Shown piece after piece: positions 61,036 through 64,000 of a DNA stretch of 64,000 nt. The stretch covers positions 1,798,001 through 1,862,000 of the forward strand of contig NZ_CP117267.1 of NCBI RefSeq assembly GCF_007000325.2, given 5' to 3'. The number at the start of each line of letters is the position of its first letter. The stretch's first letter is position 1. The position numbers were made by a program, and so were the translations under genes. The notes beneath the pieces were generated by a model that saw only the letters and a list, made by a program, of their open reading frames with translations, was not told the DNA's origin and searched no databases. The DNA is from Rhizobium rhododendri (GTDB lineage: Bacteria; Pseudomonadota; Alphaproteobacteria; Rhizobiales; Rhizobiaceae).

Positions 61036-61797
61036 TCAGGCGAAGTGCGGCAACGCCCGCAGCAGGCGATGCAGCGTATCGATGGTCGAGAAATCGGCGA
61101 TCCCGTCGACCCGTTCCTGGCGGAAATGCCGCTGGAAAGCCTCGACATCGCCGGCCATGGCTGCGGAAAAATCGCCATTGATTTCCGTGCCGTAACCATA
61201 GAGTGACAGCATCGACTGCAGCGCCTCGACCGGCTGCCCGCTGTCGCCCATCTGGAAAAAGCGCCCCCCGGATATCGGCGATGGCTCCACCCAGTGACCG
61301 ACCCCTGCGGCATGCAGCCTTGCCCACGGAAAGCGCTCGCCGGGATCGACCTTGCGAATGGGTGCTATATCGGAGTGACCGAGCACCCTTTCCGGCGCTA
61401 TGGACCAGCGCTCGCCGCAATCGCGACACAATTCAATGACCGCATCGATCTGCGCATCGGGGAATTGTGGCAAGCCGCCCGGGTGGCCTGCATTGGCGAT
61501 CTCGATGCCGATGGAGAGCGAGTTGATATCGTTTTCCTTGCGCCAGACACCCTTGCCCGCATGCCAGGCACGACGCGCTTCGGGCACGAGTTGCAGCACC
61601 CGGCCGTCTTCATGGATGAAATAGTGGCTGGAGACCTGGCTTTCCGTCCGACAGAGCCAGTCGAGGGCGCCATCGGCCGTGCCCATGCCGGTATAGTGCA
61701 ACAGGATCATATCCGGCTTGCGCCCACCTGCCCGCTCGCCGTGGTTCGGAGACGGTTGCACCAGGGCACCGCTGTAGTCAGCCGCAAACGATGTCAT
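61036..61797 (-). CDS. N-acetylmuramoyl-L-alanine amidase (AmiD type)
   Basis: A 253-residue amidase_2 enzyme that removes the stem peptide from MurNAc during wall recycling. MILLHYTGMGTADGALDWL (first Zn His), SSHYFIHEDG, SLSIGIEIANAG (catalytic Glu region) and VLGHSDIAPIRKVDPGERFPW (second His and Asp) are intact. A C-terminal peptidoglycan-binding domain (about 180-250) ends in FSTIDTLHRLL. There is no clear signal peptide, so it may act in the cytoplasm as an AmpD-type enzyme. It overlaps the TerB-DnaJ gene (ATGA). Confidence 0.9.
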   Translation of the reverse strand: MTSFAADYSGALVQPSPNHGERAGGRKPDMILLHYTGMGTADGALDWLCRTESQVSSHYFIHEDGRVLQLVPEARRAWHAGKGVWRKENDINSLSIGIEIANAGHPGGLPQFPDAQIDAVIELCRDCGERWSIAPERVLGHSDIAPIRKVDPGERFPWARLHAAGVGHWVEPSPISGGRFFQMGDSGQPVEALQSMLSLYGYGTEINGDFSAAMAGDVEAFQRHFRQERVDGIADFSTIDTLHRLLRALPHFA

Positions 61798-62501
61798 GCG
61801 GCGCGGCGTTCCTTCTCGATTTCCTCGTAGGCAGCGTTCAGTGCCGCCATCCGCTCGTTGGCGATGACGTGGAACTCCTCGGGCACGCCACGCGATACGA
61901 GGCGGTCGGGATGGTGTTCGTAAACCAGGCCGTGGTAGCGCTTGCGGATGGTCGGGAAATCGTCGGAAGGCTTGACGCCCAGAACCTTGTAGGGATCGCG
62001 CCCGTTACCGGAGACATGCCGCGCCATGATCTGCTCGAAGCGTTCTTCGTCCATCTGGAAGATCTCGGCGATGTGGGCGAGGAACGAGATTTCCTTCTCG
62101 TGGATCAATCCGTCGGCCTTGGCAATGTGGAACAGGCCGTCCAGCACGTCCTCGAGCACGGGGCAGTTTTCGCTGCAAGTGACGCACAGCGTTGCCAGCC
62201 GTTCGGCATAGGCCTCGTAGCCGGCAACGTCCTGGCGCGCCAGATTGTAGAGGCGCGCGACATTCTTCGCCTGGTCATCCGGAAACTCAAAAATCTCGCG
62301 GAAGGCATTGACTTCATTCTCGGTGACGACACCGTCTGCCTTCGCCATCTTGGCAGAAAGCGCGATGATCGCGACCGAGAACGCCACCTTGCGGCGGGTT
62401 TCGGGATCGCCTTCGAACAACGTCCGGATGGCTTCGACCACGCCTGACAGGGCATTCCCCGCGGTGCCGACGGCATTCAGCAGCTTTTCCCAGATAGACA
62501 T
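61794..62501 (-). CDS. TerB-DnaJ domain protein (DjlA-like)
   Basis: A 235-residue protein with a TerB/DjlA N-terminal domain (VAFSVAIIALSAKMAKADGVVTENEVNAFR, about 38-67, repeated as LDGLFHIAKADGLIHEKEISF near 122) and a C-terminal J domain (DPYKVLGVKPSDDFPTIRKRYHGL, with the HPD motif at YEHHPDRL). It is likely a DnaK co-chaperone. The first ~20 residues are mildly hydrophobic and could be a membrane tether. It starts just upstream of the amidase and overlaps it by four bases. Confidence 0.9.
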   Translation of the reverse strand: MSIWEKLLNAVGTAGNALSGVVEAIRTLFEGDPETRRKVAFSVAIIALSAKMAKADGVVTENEVNAFREIFEFPDDQAKNVARLYNLARQDVAGYEAYAERLATLCVTCSENCPVLEDVLDGLFHIAKADGLIHEKEISFLAHIAEIFQMDEERFEQIMARHVSGNGRDPYKVLGVKPSDDFPTIRKRYHGLVYEHHPDRLVSRGVPEEFHVIANERMAALNAAYEEIEKERRAA

Positions 62502-62727
62502 GACGATCCCGATTACTCCAAAGAATGAGCAACACGTTGATCAAAGAATGGTGGCGAATGCAAGCTGACCATTGGCCGCAGCGTTGAAGACACCTTTCAC
62601 GAATAGGTAATGATCTAACCATAAATGCCGCTCCCATCGGTTTCGATGTTGCCCGCATAAGTCAAATGAATTGGACAGGGGCGCTCCGGCCTGTAAGCGC
62701 TGGCGTCACCCTTATCCCGGAGCCACC

Positions 62728-63603
62728 ATGCCCTTTGCAGACCGACCGCAGCTTCTTGGCCTCGCCCTCGGGCTGATCGGCGTCCTCATTTTCAGTGCAA
62801 CGCTGCCTTTCACCCATATTGCACTGGAAGGTTTCTCCCCGGCCTTCATTACCTTCGGCCGCGCGCTGGTCGCCTCCGCTGCCGCCATCGTGACGCTGCT
62901 CGTCCTGCGCCGACCGCTGCCGCGCGGTCACTTCGGTCAGTTGTTCGCTGCCGGCCTCTGCGTTGTCTTCGCCTTTCCCGGTTTTTCGTCAATCGCCATG
63001 CAGACCATCCCGGCAAGCCACGGCGCCGTCGTCCTCGGCCTGCTGCCGCTGTTGACGGCGATCTTTGCCGCCATCATCGACGGCGAGCGACCCGGGATCC
63101 TGTTCTGGATCTGCGGCGTCATCGGCGCCACCCTGGTCGTCAGCTTCTCGGTGACGCAAAACGGTTTCCAGATGCAGCCCGGCGACCTCTGGCTGTTTGC
63201 CGCCGCGGTCATCGTGGCGCTCGGCTATGTCCTGCTCGGCAGGCTTTCGCGCAGCCTGTCGGGCTGGGAGGCAATCTGCTGGGCGCTGGTCGTGACCCTG
63301 CCGATCTCGCTCATCGGTACCGCCATGACAGCCTCGAACGGTTTTCACGCGCCAACGGTGACAGCGTGGGGCGCCTTTGCCTATCTCGGGTTGATGTCGA
63401 TGTTTGCCGGCTTTCTCTTCTGGAATGCGGGGCTTGCGATCGGCGGCATCGGCCGCGTGGCCCAGGTCCAGCTGATGCAGACCTTCTTCACGCTCGGCAT
63501 TTCCGCCCTCCTCCTTGGCGAGCATGTCGGGCTGGAGACCGTGGGCTTCGCGATGCTGGTCGCCTTCGTCGTCTGGCTCGGCCGCAAAGCACGCCATTCG
63601 TAA
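62728..63603 (+). CDS. EamA family transporter (DMT permease)
   Basis: A 291-residue membrane protein with ten predicted spans in two EamA repeats. LGLALGLIGVLIFSATLPF opens TM1; TIPASHGAVVLGLLPLLTAIFAA lies at the end of repeat 1; AYLGLMSMFAGFLFWNAGLAIGGI and LLLGEHVGLETVGFAMLVAF close repeat 2. The family exports metabolites or amino acids; the substrate cannot be told. CGGAG precedes the ATG by six bases. It is divergent from the TerB-DnaJ gene. Confidence 0.88.
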   Translation: MPFADRPQLLGLALGLIGVLIFSATLPFTHIALEGFSPAFITFGRALVASAAAIVTLLVLRRPLPRGHFGQLFAAGLCVVFAFPGFSSIAMQTIPASHGAVVLGLLPLLTAIFAAIIDGERPGILFWICGVIGATLVVSFSVTQNGFQMQPGDLWLFAAAVIVALGYVLLGRLSRSLSGWEAICWALVVTLPISLIGTAMTASNGFHAPTVTAWGAFAYLGLMSMFAGFLFWNAGLAIGGIGRVAQVQLMQTFFTLGISALLLGEHVGLETVGFAMLVAFVVWLGRKARHS

Positions 63604-63686
63604 ATTCTTTACTTTACAGCCCTCCCCACCTGTCGCATCCATCAGGCAACACCGAGTTGATGCACTGACCTTGCAAGGAGGCAACC

Positions 63687-64000
63687 ATGGCCAGACAGAA
63701 AGTCGCAATGCTCACCGCCGGAGGGCTCGCGCCCTGCTTGTCGTCCGCTGTTGGCGGGCTGATAGAGCGCTACACGGACATCGCGCCCGACATCGAGTTG
63801 ATTGCCTATCGCTCCGGCTACCAAGGTGTCCTGACGGCCGACCGAATCGAAATCACCCCCGCCATGCGTGAAAAGGCGCACCTGCTGCATCGCTATGGCG
63901 GATCGCCGATTGGCAACAGCCGCGTCAAGCTCACCAACGCCGCCGACCTCGTCAAGCGTGGGATGGTGAAGGAAGGCGAGAACCCGTTGCGTGTCGCTGC
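63687..64000 (+). CDS. 6-phosphofructokinase, rhizobial PPi-type (5' part only)
   Basis: The first 104 residues of a phosphofructokinase. It begins MARQKVAMLTAGGLAPCLSS, followed by GGLIERYTDIAPDIELIAYR and RYGGSPIGNSRVKLTN; GGLAPCLSS carries the PFK/PFP glycine loop of the phosphoryl donor site. Rhizobia usually carry this PPi-dependent form instead of the ATP enzyme; that it uses PPi is inferred. AGGAGG lies seven bases before the ATG. The gene runs off the right edge. Confidence 0.85.
   Translation, partial: MARQKVAMLTAGGLAPCLSSAVGGLIERYTDIAPDIELIAYRSGYQGVLTADRIEITPAMREKAHLLHRYGGSPIGNSRVKLTNAADLVKRGMVKEGENPLRVA

Overview
This window is a chromosomal segment of an alphaproteobacterium, most likely a Rhizobiaceae member (Rhizobium/Agrobacterium/Ensifer group). 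The evidence is the GC-rich coding bias, the dcw cluster layout ending in ddl-ftsQ-ftsA-ftsZ followed by lpxC, bamD, recN and ligA, the long FtsZ C-terminal linker, and the rhizobial-type phosphofructokinase at the right edge. I see no tRNA, no CRISPR array, no prophage and no complete insertion sequence.

Left part (1-12 kb): the 3'-truncated end of an AsmA-type gene, a D-lactate/glycolate-type FAD dehydrogenase, a polar amino-acid ABC importer operon (binding protein, two permeases, ATPase), an aldo/keto reductase divergent from a LysR regulator, a small HNH protein with a short companion gene, a glycine-zipper OmpA lipoprotein and a UvrD/PcrA helicase. From 12 to 15.3 kb the content is accessory: a secreted protein of unknown function and two acetyltransferases.

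Middle part (15-35 kb): a FucP/GluP sugar symporter with a perfect LacI-type operator in its leader, nicotinamidase, a glycosyltransferase and a flippase-like membrane protein, panC-panB, azlC-azlD, aminopeptidase P, a small unknown ORF with a leader hairpin and strong terminator, prmA, a SCO1-type copper chaperone, a lone cheW, creA, a DEDDh exonuclease and a GNAT gene with a structured leader. The convergent end of ligA is disturbed: 71 bp of its 3' end are duplicated around an AT-rich stretch carrying a small YjzC-like gene.

Right part (30.9-58 kb): a long leftward run of ligA, recN, bamD, lpxC, ftsZ, ftsA, ftsQ, ddl, then (after an oppositely oriented MHS-type transporter) murB, murC, murG, ftsW, murD, mraY, murF, murE, ftsI, ftsL, rsmH and mraZ. 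These make UDP-MurNAc-pentapeptide, lipid I and lipid II and assemble the divisome; many junctions are ATGA overlaps. Upstream of mraZ lie four TGGGN boxes at exact 10-bp spacing and then rnpB. The last 5 kb carry a DadA/SolA-type FAD oxidase, a lytic transglycosylase, an AmiD-type amidase overlapped with a TerB-DnaJ protein, an EamA permease and the start of a phosphofructokinase.

The window is mostly ordinary core chromosome and I found no clear new multi-gene system. The most interesting signals are small: the GNAT leader (17-codon uORF plus serial hairpins), the ligA tail duplication with its AT-rich insert, the orphan 54-residue ORF with its own leader and terminator, and the operator-like repeats.
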